64,000 nt of DNA from Acidiferrimicrobium sp. IK (GCF_025499425.1 NZ_JAIMCB010000009.1:1-64000); one strand, 5' to 3'; shown: positions 27,567 through 36,677, numbered from the stretch's first letter. Numbers and translations: made by a program. Notes: generated by a model from the sequence alone, not told the origin.

Positions 27567-27631
27567 GCAGGAACGTCCCGGCCCGCACGGGCGCTGGTCA
27601 ACTACGACAGCCGGTACTAGCTTGTGGTTCC

Positions 27632-28171
27632 GTGAGCGGAGAGGTGATCGGCAAACGCACGACGCTGGATGCCGCCGCGATCGGCGGCACGGCAAACAGT
27701 CGGGTCTGGTGGCCGCGGTTCGGTCTCCTAGCCGTCGGGATGACCGCCACCTACATCGTGGTCATCGGAGCGCCCATCGCGATCATCCCGAACCCGCTGT
27801 TCCACCCGGTGACGCCCGCCGGGACCTGGAGCTACGTGTCCTGGCTGCTCCCCGCCGCGATGTTCGGCCCGCTGCTCGCCGCCTTCTTCGTGCCGTGGCC
27901 GCAAACCGGTCCCGTGGACCGACGCCTCGGCGACGGCGGCCTCGTTTCGTTCCTCGCTGTCAGCTGCCCAGTGCGCAACAAGCTCGTCGTGGTCGCCGTC
28001 GGCATTAGTAGCGGCGCCCTCGACTACTTCCGTCCCCTCCAACCACTCCTCGGCGGAGTTTCGCTCGCTCTGCTTGGCCTCGCCTTGTGGGCCGGGATCA
28101 CGACCCTGACACGCGCCGCCGGAGTCCCTCCCCACACCGGAGCCCGCAGTGTCCCGCCGGCCAGGATCTGA
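27632..28171 (+). CDS. Hypothetical membrane protein
   Basis: About 179 residues from a GTG at 27632, with about four hydrophobic segments (FGLLAVGMTATYIVVIGAPIA, SWLLPAAMFGPLLAAFFVPWP, and two in the C-terminal third). I do not recognise the family. It ends a few bases before the Sco1-like gene and is probably cotranscribed with it, suggesting an accessory function in copper or cytochrome assembly. Confidence 0.55.
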   Translation: MSGEVIGKRTTLDAAAIGGTANSRVWWPRFGLLAVGMTATYIVVIGAPIAIIPNPLFHPVTPAGTWSYVSWLLPAAMFGPLLAAFFVPWPQTGPVDRRLGDGGLVSFLAVSCPVRNKLVVVAVGISSGALDYFRPLQPLLGGVSLALLGLALWAGITTLTRAAGVPPHTGARSVPPARI

Positions 28172-28178
28172 CGCCCCG

Positions 28179-28928
28179 ATGAGCGCCACCGACGGTCCCG
28201 CATCAGCCCCCCGGCAGGCCGGACGGGGCGCCCAGCCGTTCCTGCCACGCTGGGTCCGCTTCGGGATGATGCCGTTCACCCTGGCGCTGATCATCTCGAT
28301 GGTGATAAGCGCCGAGATGTACGTCCACGCCCGCAACGCGGCCGCAACGCCGAACCCGATGGTTCAGCTGATGGGACTCTCCGACGGCTCAGGAAACGCG
28401 GCCCCAGCGTTCACTCTCACCGACCAGCACAACAAGACCGTCGCCCTGACCCAATTCCGAGGCAAGGCCGTGCTGCTCGCCTTCATGGACTCGCACTGCA
28501 CCCAGGTCTGTCCGGTCCTCGCCCAGGAATTCCGCCTGGCCGAGCACGATCTCGGCTCGACCGCGTCGCGGGTCGCGTTCGTTGCGGTCAACGTCAACCC
28601 CATGGGCGAGTCAGTGTCCGCCGTCGAACAGTTCAGCCAGACCCACGGTCTGACCAGTCTGGCGAACTGGTACTTCCTCACCGGCCCGACAACCGCCCTC
28701 CAGGCAGTCTGGAAAGCGTACGGGATCACCGTGATAGTGCCCAAGGCAGCCACCCAGACCGTCCACGCCGACTACCTGTACTTCCTCGACCCGAACGGAC
28801 GCGAGCGCTACATCGCCAGCCCCCAGGTCGACCAGCACAAAGACGGCACCGGCTACCTCCCCCCAGGCGACCTCAACCAGTGGGGACAGGGCATCGCCAC
28901 CTACCTCCAAAAGAGCCTGGGCCGATGA
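28179..28928 (+). CDS. Sco1/SenC-like copper chaperone
   Basis: A 249-residue membrane-anchored thioredoxin-fold protein: anchor at about 30-48, copper motif DSHCTQVCP (C107, C111) and a distal histidine in TVHADYLYFLDPNG (H196), the CxxxC...H ligand set of SCO proteins. These deliver copper to the CuA site of cytochrome oxidase or act as thiol reductases. It begins the SCO-CcdA-TlpA set. The ATG at 28179 overlaps nothing and lies 8 bases past the previous stop. Confidence 0.88.
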   Translation: MSATDGPASAPRQAGRGAQPFLPRWVRFGMMPFTLALIISMVISAEMYVHARNAAATPNPMVQLMGLSDGSGNAAPAFTLTDQHNKTVALTQFRGKAVLLAFMDSHCTQVCPVLAQEFRLAEHDLGSTASRVAFVAVNVNPMGESVSAVEQFSQTHGLTSLANWYFLTGPTTALQAVWKAYGITVIVPKAATQTVHADYLYFLDPNGRERYIASPQVDQHKDGTGYLPPGDLNQWGQGIATYLQKSLGR

Positions 28929-28981
28929 TCAGACCCGTCTGCCACGCTTCTCACGCGTCGACCCGAAAGTAGCGGCAGCCG

Positions 28982-29707
28982 ATGTCACCGTGGCTGCCTC
29001 TGCTCGCCGTCGTCGCCGGAATCCTCTCGTTCACCTCACCCTGCGCCCTCCCGCTCATCCCCAGCTACCTCTCCTACGTCTCCGGCCTGCCCATCTCCGA
29101 ACTCGGCGAGGGTCGAGGCACGCCGCTGGTATTGCGCTCCTCGATCGCGTTCGTCGCTGGCTTCACCGTCGTGTTCACCGCCCTCGGGGCGTCCTCGGTC
29201 CTGGTCGGCTCGCTGTTGCTGCGCAACATGCCGACCATCCTCGACGTGGCCGGCGTGTTCATCATCGCCCTCGGCCTGGCATCCATCGGGCTCCTGCGCG
29301 TCCCGTTCCTCGCTCGGGAACGCCGCTTCGATCTCTCCCGGGTCCCTCAAGGCCCCAAAGGTGCGTTCCCGCTCGGCATGGCCTTCGCGTTCGGCTGGAC
29401 CCCGTGCATCGGACCGGTCCTGGCCACCCTGCTAGCGGTGGCCAGCGCCACCAGCACCGTGATCACAGGGGGTGTCCTGCTCGCCTTGTACTCCCTCGGT
29501 CTTGGTCTGCCATTCCTCGCCCTCGCCCTCGGGTTCTCCCGGGCCCGCACCTCGCTCACCTGGCTGCGACGCCGCGGACGAGCCATCGAGATAGCCGGCG
29601 GTGTGCTCCTCATCGCCGTCGGCATAATGTTCGTCACCGGAGAATGGAAAAGCCTGTTCATCCCCCTCCAGACCCGCTTCGCCCAGCTCGGATGGCCACC
29701 CCTATGA
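28982..29707 (+). CDS. ccdA: CcdA-like thiol-electron transporter, copy 1
   Basis: A 241-residue, six-helix DsbD-type membrane protein that carries reducing equivalents across the membrane. The two redox cysteines are in FTSPCALPLIPSYLSYV (helix 1) and FGWTPCIGPVLATLL (helix 4). It overlaps the TlpA gene downstream (ATGA), the probable acceptor. It is closely similar to the protein at 48466-49194. Confidence 0.92.
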   Translation: MSPWLPLLAVVAGILSFTSPCALPLIPSYLSYVSGLPISELGEGRGTPLVLRSSIAFVAGFTVVFTALGASSVLVGSLLLRNMPTILDVAGVFIIALGLASIGLLRVPFLARERRFDLSRVPQGPKGAFPLGMAFAFGWTPCIGPVLATLLAVASATSTVITGGVLLALYSLGLGLPFLALALGFSRARTSLTWLRRRGRAIEIAGGVLLIAVGIMFVTGEWKSLFIPLQTRFAQLGWPPL

Positions 29708-30372
29708 GCACCGAACCCCTCACCGCGGGAACCGACGAGAATCCGCTCGCCTCGTCGCCGTTGCGACGTCGGGCCGGGAAACGCTGGTGGGGGGTGGCGG
29801 CCGCCGCGGTCATAGCCGGCTCCCTCGCCGGAGTAGGCGTCACCCGTCTGGCCCGACCCAGCGATACCTTGCACGCGACGTCGAACCAGATCATCACCTC
29901 CACCGGGGGTGTGTTCGACAAAGGTAACGGCCAGACCGCCCCCGCCTGGTCCCTCCCAAGCCTCCGAGCCCCCGCCAACACCGTGGCACTCAGCCAATTC
30001 CACGGCACGCCGCTGGTGATCAACTTTTGGGCGTCATGGTGCCCACCATGCCGGAAGGAGATGCCCGCCCTCGCCGCCACCGGCCGGCGACTGACCGGCA
30101 AAGTCGATTTCGTGGGCGTCGACACCAACGACCAGCACGGCGCCGCCCTCAGCTTCGCCGCCAAAACCGGTGTCGCCTACCCGCTCGCCTTCGACCCGCA
30201 CGCCACAGCCGCCGGCAACTACGCCGTCTACGGGTTGCCCACCACCTTCTTCGTCTCCGCCGACGGAAAGATCCTCGGCCGCCAAGTCGGCGGGATGACC
30301 GAAGAACGCCTCGCACAGCTCATCACCCAAAACTTCGGAACCCAAACCGGCACCACCAACCCCGCCGGGTGA
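29704..30372 (+). CDS. TlpA/ResA-type membrane thioredoxin
   Basis: A 222-residue protein with an N-terminal anchor (about 27-49) and a thioredoxin domain with WCPPC (C113, C116) and a cis-proline in YGLPTTFF. Coupled to ccdA by ATGA, so it is the likely partner that receives electrons and reduces apocytochrome or copper-site thiols. It is distinct from the two CcmG-like proteins at 9684 and 44963. Confidence 0.9.
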   Translation: MSTEPLTAGTDENPLASSPLRRRAGKRWWGVAAAAVIAGSLAGVGVTRLARPSDTLHATSNQIITSTGGVFDKGNGQTAPAWSLPSLRAPANTVALSQFHGTPLVINFWASWCPPCRKEMPALAATGRRLTGKVDFVGVDTNDQHGAALSFAAKTGVAYPLAFDPHATAAGNYAVYGLPTTFFVSADGKILGRQVGGMTEERLAQLITQNFGTQTGTTNPAG

Positions 30373-30819
30373 GCCGCTCAGACCGGCCCCAATGCATCTC
30401 CGGGGTGGACGGCTGACCGGCCTTTTTCGCCTGGGCGCCTTGACACAATTACCGGGACGGCAAGAAACCCCAAGGAGTCAATCATCGCGAAGCTCTGTGT
30501 CGCCTCGGAGCATCTCGCCGGCAGCGGAACACCAGTGCCCATCGGCTGGGCAGCGCGGCGCACAACATCAGGGGAGGGAAGCGACACCCGTCGAGGACGA
30601 ACCAGGGCAGCCGGTGGTGCGATAGATTTCAACCAGTGCGCCTCGACGGCGGGGCCGCAGCCAGGACACCTACAGCCGACCCAGTTCTAGCGCCTGTCCC
30701 GCCGGATCGGCACAGCAGCCGGCACAATCAGCAACTCCATCCTGGCCCACCTCGTGATATCCGCTCAGCCATAGAACCCGACTATGACGAAATCACCGGG
30801 GGGCCCTTTGGTTTCCAGG
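30373..30819. other. Gene-free stretch of about 450 bases at the edge of the mobile region
   Basis: No gene or element end was recognised here. It follows the TlpA gene and ends at the truncated recombinase. The break in the recombinase homology at about 30836 marks a rearrangement junction, so this DNA may derive from an unrelated source. Confidence 0.4.
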
Positions 30820-31725
30820 TCACCCTCGAACAATCAGCCGGCGCACCAGGTCGTAGACCGCCGGGTAGCTCACCGGCGCGCCGTGCGGGCGCCCCCACAG
30901 GTTGACGAACACGTAGTCGCTGTCCAAGTCTCCGTACTCGCCGTGCATGTAGTCGGCGTAGAGACGGACCAGCTCCACGCTGACCGGGATCGCGCGCGCC
31001 TGGCCCGACTTGGACCGCGCGCCATTGTCGTTCGTCCTTGGCGTCACCGTGACTTGGCGGTCGGGGACAGCCCAGTCCTCGTGGCGCAACCCGAGTGCCT
31101 CACCGACACGCATCCCGGTGTCGTAGAGCACCGCCATCAGCAACCGGTCCCGGCGCCGGTCACAGGCGTCGAGGATCGCCTGGGCCTCACCGGCAGTCAG
31201 GGTCCTGGGCTGCTTGCGAGACGCCTTCAACCGGATCTGTCGGCGGCCCTGGGGTTCGCCCTTTGACACGTGATGCAAGAACGGCCGCCACGAGCCTCCT
31301 CGCCGCCCGGCCGGCTGCCAGGCTGTCAGCAGGCCACCCAGCTCAACCCCGCCGCGGGCTGCGTGCTGGTAGAAGGCGGACAGCGCCGACAGCTTGCGGT
31401 TGACCGTCGCCTCGCCGCAGTGGTGCTCCACCGACGGCAACACCGTGACCCGGGCCGCCCGGGCGCCAGGCGGTCGTCGCAGCCACGCCACGAACTCGCC
31501 GACATCCTCCAAACGCACCATCTGCCAGTCCAAGCCCCGCTCGGCGAGAAACACGAACCAGTCCTTCAAGTCATGGGCATACGCCTTGACCGTGTTCGGT
31601 GACCGCTCGATGTCGCTCAGATAGGCGAGGTATCGCTCGACCGGCTCCACCGGCAGGCCCTCGCCGTCCAGAACCGTCCACGACTCACGCTGCGAGTCGG
31701 GCGCCACCACCCTTTGAACGAACAC
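30820..31725 (-). pseudogene. Tyrosine recombinase/integrase, C-terminally truncated
   Basis: About 301 residues remain. A SAM-like core-binding domain (VERYLAYLSDIERSPNTVKAYAHDLKDWFVFL, part) and the first catalytic motif TGMRVGEALGLRHEDW (catalytic Arg) are present. The sequence stops at VYDLVRRLI-VRG, before the HxxR, H/W and Tyr motifs, so the enzyme cannot cut DNA. The start is the GTG at 31725 after GGGGAGG. It is a remnant of the element now buried under the transposon pile-up. Confidence 0.82.
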
Positions 31726-32890
31726 CGAACCTCCCCGGAACCTGCGTGCTGGACCGGGGTAGATAACCACGTCCAGCACCCAGCCAAAGGCGCTCCAACC
31801 CCACGTCGGCTACGTCCCAGACGGCCCCCGGCTGACTCCAGATAACGATCGGGTTGCTGGTCTTGAGGTGCACCCAGTGCTCGGCGGGGAAGTCGAAGAA
31901 GCTGAGCAGCACATCAGCGTCGTCGACGACCTTGGCGACGGCCTTGGGCCACTTCGCCCCGTAGTCCCGCTCGAAGGCCCGGATCGCCGCCAGGGCGTGG
32001 TCGCGGTCCTCGGCGTCACGGATCTCCGCCAACGCCCGCCGAGCGGCCGGCTGCGCTGATTTCGGCAGGGCGTTGAGCACGTTGGCCGCCTTGTGCACCC
32101 AGCAGCGCTGAGCCCGGGTGTCGGGAAACACTTCCGCGAGCGCCGCCCAGAACCCCAACGCCCCGTCTCCGACAGCGATCACCGGGGCGCGCATGCCCCG
32201 GCGGCGCAGGTCCCGCAGCAGATCCGCCCAGGACTCGGTGGACTCCCGGATCCCATCGCAGATGGCGACCAGCTCCTTGGTCCCATCCGCACGGACCCCG
32301 ACGATCACCAGGGCGCACAGGCGGTGCTCTTCCAACCGGACGTTGAAGTGCACCCCATCCGCCCAAATGTACACGTAGTCCCGATCGGCCAGCGAGCGCC
32401 GGGAGAACCGTTCGGCCTCCTCCTGCCACTGGGTTGTGAGCCGGGTCACCACCGAAGCAGACAGGCCGGCCTGGCTGCCGAAGAACCCTTCCAGGGCCGG
32501 GGCGAAGTCCTTGGTGCTCATCCCGTGCAGGTACATCAACGGGAGCACCTCGGACACCTTCGGGGACTTGCGGGCCCACGGCGGCAGGATCGAGCTGCGG
32601 AACCGGTGTCGCTCGCCCGTTGTCTCATCGACCCGGCGGTCGTTCACCCGAGGCGCGACCACCTCGACCGGTCCAGCCCCAGTCTGGATGCTCCGCGGCT
32701 GGGCGTGGCCGTTGCGGACCACCAGCCGCTTCCCGTTGTCGTCGACCTCACCCGCCAGGCCAGCCACGTACGCGTCGACCTCGGCCTCCAACGCCGCAGC
32801 CAGCATCCGCCGGGCGCCTTCGCGCACGATCTCGTCCAGAACCGAACCCAGCTCCGCGCTCGTCTGGTCATCAGCTACTACTCTCAACAT
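31685..32890 (-). pseudogene. IS256-family (Mutator-type) transposase, 3' truncated
   Basis: Start at the ATG 32890 after GAGGAAGGAA. The first about 345 residues match IS256-type transposases, including the catalytic Asp in IWADGVHF and in AVGDGALGFW and the zinc-like CWVHK motif. Homology stops after HLKTSNPI at about 31847, exactly where the third catalytic residue (NPIE) should come; the remaining frame (VIWSQPGAVWDVA...) is unrelated. The enzyme is therefore dead. The right end of the element is near 33000, where it interrupts the Tn-A ATPase gene. Confidence 0.8.
31746..31779. repeat. Inverted repeat upstream of the recombinase
   Basis: GTGCTGGAC (31746-31754) and GTCCAGCAC (31771-31779) form a perfect 9-base inverted repeat around a 16-base spacer, 20 bases before the recombinase start. 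The size is close to that of paired tyrosine-recombinase binding arms or of an operator; a recombination site is a reasonable guess. Confidence 0.5.
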
Positions 32891-32937
32891 CGGCGTTCCT
32901 TCCTCGCCGGGGCGGCAACCCCGACGTCTCTGATCAG

Positions 32938-33306
32938 TCAGTGAGGAAGGTACGTCGCGCCCTCGCGGCGATCCAGCATCCACAAGTTCTGGTTATAACT
33001 CCCGAGGTGATGGATCAGGTAGGCGGCTGACTCGGCGAGGTCCATCGGTTTGATGGTGTAGCGGGTGGCGATGCGCTGGTCGAGGGCGGCGAACACGCCC
33101 ATGCGTAGTTGGCGGCTGAGCGTGGGTTGGCCGACCAGGATTCCAGCGAAGGGACTGGCCGAGTCCATCTCGGAGTTGGTGAGTAAGCGGATCTCCTCGA
33201 GCTGGGCGGGGGTGAGGAGGTGGGCTTCGTCGATGATGATCACGACCCGGCGATGTCGTTCTGCCTCTTCGGCGGCGAGCAGGGCGGCGGCTTGGGCCAT
33301 GACCTC
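32938..33306 (-). pseudogene. ExeA-type ATPase of Tn-A, C-terminal fragment
   Basis: EVMAQAAALLAAEEAE, the Walker B region VVIIIDEAHLLTPAQLEEIRLLTN (part) and GQPTLSRQLRMGVFAALDQRI are the second half of an ExeA/TniB-like ATPase. It joins in frame to the fragment at 38122-38460 when the sequence between GAGGT at 33302-33306 and GAGGT at 38123-38127 is removed. Downstream it is cut after YLIHHLG by the IS256 remnant, so the last hundred residues are lost. Confidence 0.82.
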
Positions 33307-33365
33307 GACTTTGACGCTCCTATAGAAGTCAAGGGATGGAGGAGAGATTTCTCATGTCATTGTGT

Positions 33366-33577
33366 TCATGCTGCGTCGACCGCTGGGGTGATGGTGTCGT
33401 GGAGGACGCCGTAGACCTCGCGGGCGACGTAGCGCTTGAGGCAGCGGATGATCTCGGGCTTGGACAGGCCTTGGGCGGTGCGCCGCTCGACGTAGGCGCG
33501 GGTGGCTGCGTGGTGGCGCATGCGGACCAACACGACGCGATAGAGGGCGGCGTTGGCCTGGCGGTCGCCGCCGCGGT
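33366..33577 (-). pseudogene. IS110 transposase, C-terminal fragment
   Basis: NRGGDRQANAALYRVVLVRM, then the typical tail YVERRTAQGLSKPEIIRCLKRYVAREVY (part) and a stop at 33366. This is the second half of the transposase whose first half is at 36683-37538. Removing Tn-B and one copy of its 5-bp target duplication joins RHRLN and RGGDRQAN in frame and gives a 355-residue protein. Confidence 0.88.
33573..33577. repeat. Left target-site duplication of Tn-B (GCGGT)
   Basis: GCGGT directly abuts the left terminal TGTTG of Tn-B and is repeated at 36678-36682 just after the right end, the 5-base duplication left by DDE transposition. Confidence 0.9.
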
Positions 33578-33691
33578 TGTTGAGCGCCTGACTGGGTGAG
33601 GACGCGCGGGGCGGGCGGCGACGTGCTGGGCGAGGACGGGGGCTGGGTGGCGTGGGGATGGCGTGGTGGGCGAGGGTCTGGGTGGACGCGC

Positions 33692-33739
33692 AAGGACCCT
33701 CCCGTCATCACTTGACCGGCGATCGTCGGGAGGGTCCTT
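33692..33739. repeat. Perfect 13-base inverted repeat upstream of the DUF6431 gene in Tn-B
   Basis: AAGGACCCTCCCG (33692-33704) and CGGGAGGGTCCTT (33727-33739) surround a 22-base spacer and end 21 bases before the DUF6431 start. Tn-A has an equivalent repeat with the same spacer length in the same position (40520-40563), so it is a conserved part of the element: an operator, a leader hairpin or a protein-binding site. Confidence 0.75.
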
Positions 33740-33760
33740 CCTGGATGCCCGGAGGCACTG

Positions 33761-34333
33761 GTGAGGATGGTAGGGACTGACGACGTCGAGGTCGAACGCG
33801 TGCTGCGCGCTGGCCTGCTTGAGTGCGACTGCGGTGGGGTGCTGCGGCCGTGGGGGCGGCCCCGCGAGCGCGCACTACGCCAGGCCGGCGGTGGTGAGGA
33901 TCGTCGTTCGCCGCGGCGGTCGCGGTGCTCGTTGTGTCGACGGACGCATGTGCTGTTGCCCGCTGATTCGCTGCTCGGGCGGCGTGATGCGGTTGGCGTG
34001 ATCGGGGTGGCGCTGATGGCTCGGGCGGCCGGGTCGAGTATCGCCAGGACTGCGGCTCGGGTGCTCGGCGTGCCGTTCGCGACGGTTCGTGGCTGGCTCC
34101 GCCGGTTCGCTGTGGTGGCCGATGCTGTGCGGGCCAGGTTCACGGTGCTGGCGCATGACCTCGATCCCCAGCTCGGCGCGATCGGGGCGAGCGGCAGCTC
34201 GTTCGGTGACGCGGTCGAGGCGATCGGCGTGGCGGCCCGAGCCGCCGCGCTGCGGTTCGGGCCGGTCGACGCGTGGCAGCTCGTGGCGTCAGCGACGGGC
34301 GGCCGACTTCTTTGCAACACGAGCTGCCCCTAG
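33761..34333 (+). CDS. DUF6431-like zinc-ribbon/HTH protein of Tn-B
   Basis: A 190-residue protein starting with a zinc ribbon made of CDCGG and, after a basic stretch, CSLCRRTH (two Cys pairs), then a helix-turn-helix-like region SIARTAARVLGVPFATVRGWLRRF (part) and a helical C-terminus. The GTG at 33761 follows GGAGG. Such proteins accompany DDE-ExeA transposons in actinobacteria; a role in DNA binding, by analogy to TniQ-type targeting proteins or as a regulator, is inference. Confidence 0.7.
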   Translation: MRMVGTDDVEVERVLRAGLLECDCGGVLRPWGRPRERALRQAGGGEDRRSPRRSRCSLCRRTHVLLPADSLLGRRDAVGVIGVALMARAAGSSIARTAARVLGVPFATVRGWLRRFAVVADAVRARFTVLAHDLDPQLGAIGASGSSFGDAVEAIGVAARAAALRFGPVDAWQLVASATGGRLLCNTSCP

Positions 34334-34393
34334 TTGCGGGGCCTGCCGGGCGGTCAGGGTCTCGGTTCATGCCTGCAACTTGTTGTCGTCGCC

Positions 34394-35764
34394 GTGGGTG
34401 ACCGCCGTCGTGATGTCGCGCTGTTCCGCTACTCGCTGATCCGCGAGGCCGCCGACCCCGAGCTGTCGAAGCGCGAACGCGGCGCACTGGTTCGGCATTT
34501 GGCCGCCCGTGAGCACGTCATGGTTGACGGGACCCGTGTCCGTGTGGGTCGTTCGACGTTGGACCGGTGGATCCAGCGCTGGCGGACGGGTGGCTTCGAC
34601 GCGCTGGTCGACCCGCCCCGCCAAGTCGTGCCCGGCACGCCGGGCGCGGTGTTGGACCTGGCGGTCAAGCTGAAGCGGGAGGTCCCGGGCCGGACCGCGG
34701 CGCAGGTCGCCGCCATCGTCACGACCGCTGAGGGCGTGGCGATCTCGGAGAGGACTGTGCAGCGCCTGTTCGCCCGGCACGGCTTGAACACCCGGCCCGA
34801 CGGCACGCCGCCCGCCGCGTTCGGCCGCTTCGAGGCTGCGGCCCGCAACGACCGCTGGACTGGCGACGCCCTCCACGGTCCGGTGGTCGCGGGCCGCAAG
34901 ACGTACCTGTTCGCGTTCATCGACGATCACAGCCGGGCCATCCCAGGGCATCGGTGGGGGCTGTCGGAGGACACCGTCCGCCTCGAGGCCGCCCTCCGCC
35001 ACGGCCTCGCTTCGCGGGGTGTGCCGAAATCCATCTACGTCGACAACGGCAGCAGTTTCGTAGCTGCCCCGCTCATCCGGGCCTGCGCGGTGCTGGGGAT
35101 CCGCCTCGTCCACTCACGGCCCGGGCAGCCCGAAGGGCGGGGGAAGATCGAACGGTTCTTCCGGACAGTCCGCGACCAGTTCCTCGTCGAGATCGCCGCC
35201 CGCCCGCCCGAGGGACTGGTCGAGCTGAACCGCCTGTTCGCGGCATGGGTCGAGACCGCGTATCACCGCCGCGTTCACAGCGAGACCGGCCAGACCCCAC
35301 TCGAACGCTTCAACGCTCCGGGCCCGCCGGCACTGCCGTCGCCTGCGCTGCTCCACGAAGCGTTCCTGTGGTCCGAGCACCGGCAAGTGACCAAGACCGC
35401 GACCGTGTCGCTGCACGGCAACGTGTTCGAGGTCGACGCCTCCCTCGTCGGCCGCAAGGTCGACGTCGTGTTCGACCCCTTCGACCTCACCGCCGTCGAG
35501 GTCCGCTGGGAAGGCCGATCGATGGGCAACGGCATCCCACAAGTCATCGGCCGCCACACCCACCCCATGGCCCGCCCCGAAGCGCAGCCGCCGCCCGCCG
35601 CGACCGGCATCGACTACCTGGGCCTGCTCGCCCAGCAGCACGAACGACGCCTCGCCGAGGCGGCCCGACCCATCGACTACTCGGCTCTCGTCGTCGAGTC
35701 GACCGACCCCGAGCAGTGCCCGGGCCAGCTCATGATCCACCACCCCGAAAGCGACAAGACCTGA
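34394..35764 (+). CDS. DDE (rve) integrase-type transposase of Tn-B
   Basis: A 456-residue retroviral-integrase-type transposase. N-terminal helix-turn-helix domains (STLDRWIQRWRTGGFDALVDP, part, and ISERTVQRLFARHG) precede the catalytic core with D158 (WTGDALHGP), D217 (YVDNGSSF) and E253 (GRGKIERFF), a D-58-D-35-E spacing, and a C-terminal beta domain. The start is the GTG at 34394, where it aligns with the ATG of the Tn-A homologue, although the frame is open from a TTG at 34334. Its stop overlaps the ATPase start. Confidence 0.87.
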   Translation: MGDRRRDVALFRYSLIREAADPELSKRERGALVRHLAAREHVMVDGTRVRVGRSTLDRWIQRWRTGGFDALVDPPRQVVPGTPGAVLDLAVKLKREVPGRTAAQVAAIVTTAEGVAISERTVQRLFARHGLNTRPDGTPPAAFGRFEAAARNDRWTGDALHGPVVAGRKTYLFAFIDDHSRAIPGHRWGLSEDTVRLEAALRHGLASRGVPKSIYVDNGSSFVAAPLIRACAVLGIRLVHSRPGQPEGRGKIERFFRTVRDQFLVEIAARPPEGLVELNRLFAAWVETAYHRRVHSETGQTPLERFNAPGPPALPSPALLHEAFLWSEHRQVTKTATVSLHGNVFEVDASLVGRKVDVVFDPFDLTAVEVRWEGRSMGNGIPQVIGRHTHPMARPEAQPPPAATGIDYLGLLAQQHERRLAEAARPIDYSALVVESTDPEQCPGQLMIHHPESDKT

Positions 35765-36579
35765 TGAGCATCGATCTCCTGCAAGCCCACTACGGGTTCA
35801 CGCGCACCCCGTTCGGCCGGGACCTCGCGCCCGGCATGCTCCACAAGAACGCAGGTCACGGCGAAGCCGTCGCGCGCATCAGCTGGTGCATCGCGGAGAA
35901 GGCGCTCGGCGTCATCACCGGCGAGGTCGGCTCCGGCAAGACCGTCGCCGTCCGCGCCGCCACCACCGCGCTGGACGCGTCCCGGCACTCAGTCATCTAC
36001 CTCGGGAACCCCGCCGTCGGCGCCCGCGGGATCTACGCCACCATCGTCACCGCCCTCGGCGGCGTGCCCCGCTTCCACAAGGCCGCGCTCATCCCACAAG
36101 CCGCTGACGCCCTCGCCGCCGAGGAAGCCGAGAAAGGCAAACGGGTCGTCGTGTGCGTCGACGAAGCGCACCTGCTCTCCGCCGATCAGCTCGAAGAGCT
36201 GCGTCTGCTCACCAACGCCGACATGGACAGCCACGCCGCGTTCGCGTGCCTGCTCATCGGCCAGCCAACCCTGCGCCGGCGGATCAAGCTCGGCACCTTC
36301 GCCGCCCTCGACCAGCGGATCCGGCTCCGCTACGCCATGCCATCAATGAGCGACGTCGAGACCGCCGGCTACATCGCCCACCACCTCGCCCTCGCCGGCC
36401 GCAGCGACACGATGTTCAGCGACGACGCCGTCGCCCTCATCCACCAAGTCGCACGCGGCCTGCCCCGCGCCGTGAACAACCTCGCCGTCCAAGCCCTCGT
36501 CGCCGCCTACGCCACCAACAAGAGCATCGTCGACGAAGCCTCAGCCCGAGCCGCCGTCACCGAGATCACCGCCGACTGA
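35764..36579 (+). CDS. ExeA/TniB-like AAA ATPase of Tn-B
   Basis: A 271-residue ATPase: YGFTRTPFGRDL at the start, Walker A GEVGSGKT (53-60), Walker B VVVCVDEAH, and sensor motifs in GQPTLRRRIKLG and LPRAVNNLAVQALVA. In transposons of this kind the ATPase regulates transposase activity and target choice. It overlaps the transposase by one base (TGATG). Intact, unlike its Tn-A homologue. Confidence 0.87.
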   Translation: MSIDLLQAHYGFTRTPFGRDLAPGMLHKNAGHGEAVARISWCIAEKALGVITGEVGSGKTVAVRAATTALDASRHSVIYLGNPAVGARGIYATIVTALGGVPRFHKAALIPQAADALAAEEAEKGKRVVVCVDEAHLLSADQLEELRLLTNADMDSHAAFACLLIGQPTLRRRIKLGTFAALDQRIRLRYAMPSMSDVETAGYIAHHLALAGRSDTMFSDDAVALIHQVARGLPRAVNNLAVQALVAAYATNKSIVDEASARAAVTEITAD

Positions 36580-36677
36580 CGCCGCCACCACAATGACCAC
36601 CACGACGCCTCAGCGCGCCCCGATCACAGCCTCACCAACCCTGTCGCCGCCATCGTCACCCAGCCTGTCGGCCAACA

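Larger units (their letters stand above)
33578..36677 (+). mobile_element. Tn-B: intact 3.1 kb DUF6431-DDE transposase-ExeA transposon
   Basis: Bounded by imperfect inverted repeats of about 27 bases, TGTTGAGCGCCTGACTGGG at the left and TGTTGGCCGACAGGCTGGG read inward from the right, and by GCGGT duplications. It encodes three plus-strand genes without visible lesions. The left 110 bases hold several copies of a CTGGGTG-GGACG-like repeat, like the multiple transposase sites of Tn7/Mu-type elements. The gene set of DDE enzyme plus AAA ATPase recalls TniA-TniB; relating it to a named family needs a database search. Confidence 0.88.

Noticed and set aside
30373-30819. Searched for the missing distal end of Tn-A
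   Set aside because: No TGTTG...CTGGGTGA-type end or ATPase C-terminus was found, so the end seems deleted.
33352-34320. Minus-strand frame across the Tn-B left end
   Set aside because: It spans the Tn-B/IS110 junction and is antisense to the DUF6431 gene; only its 3' neighbour region encodes the IS110 fragment, in another frame.
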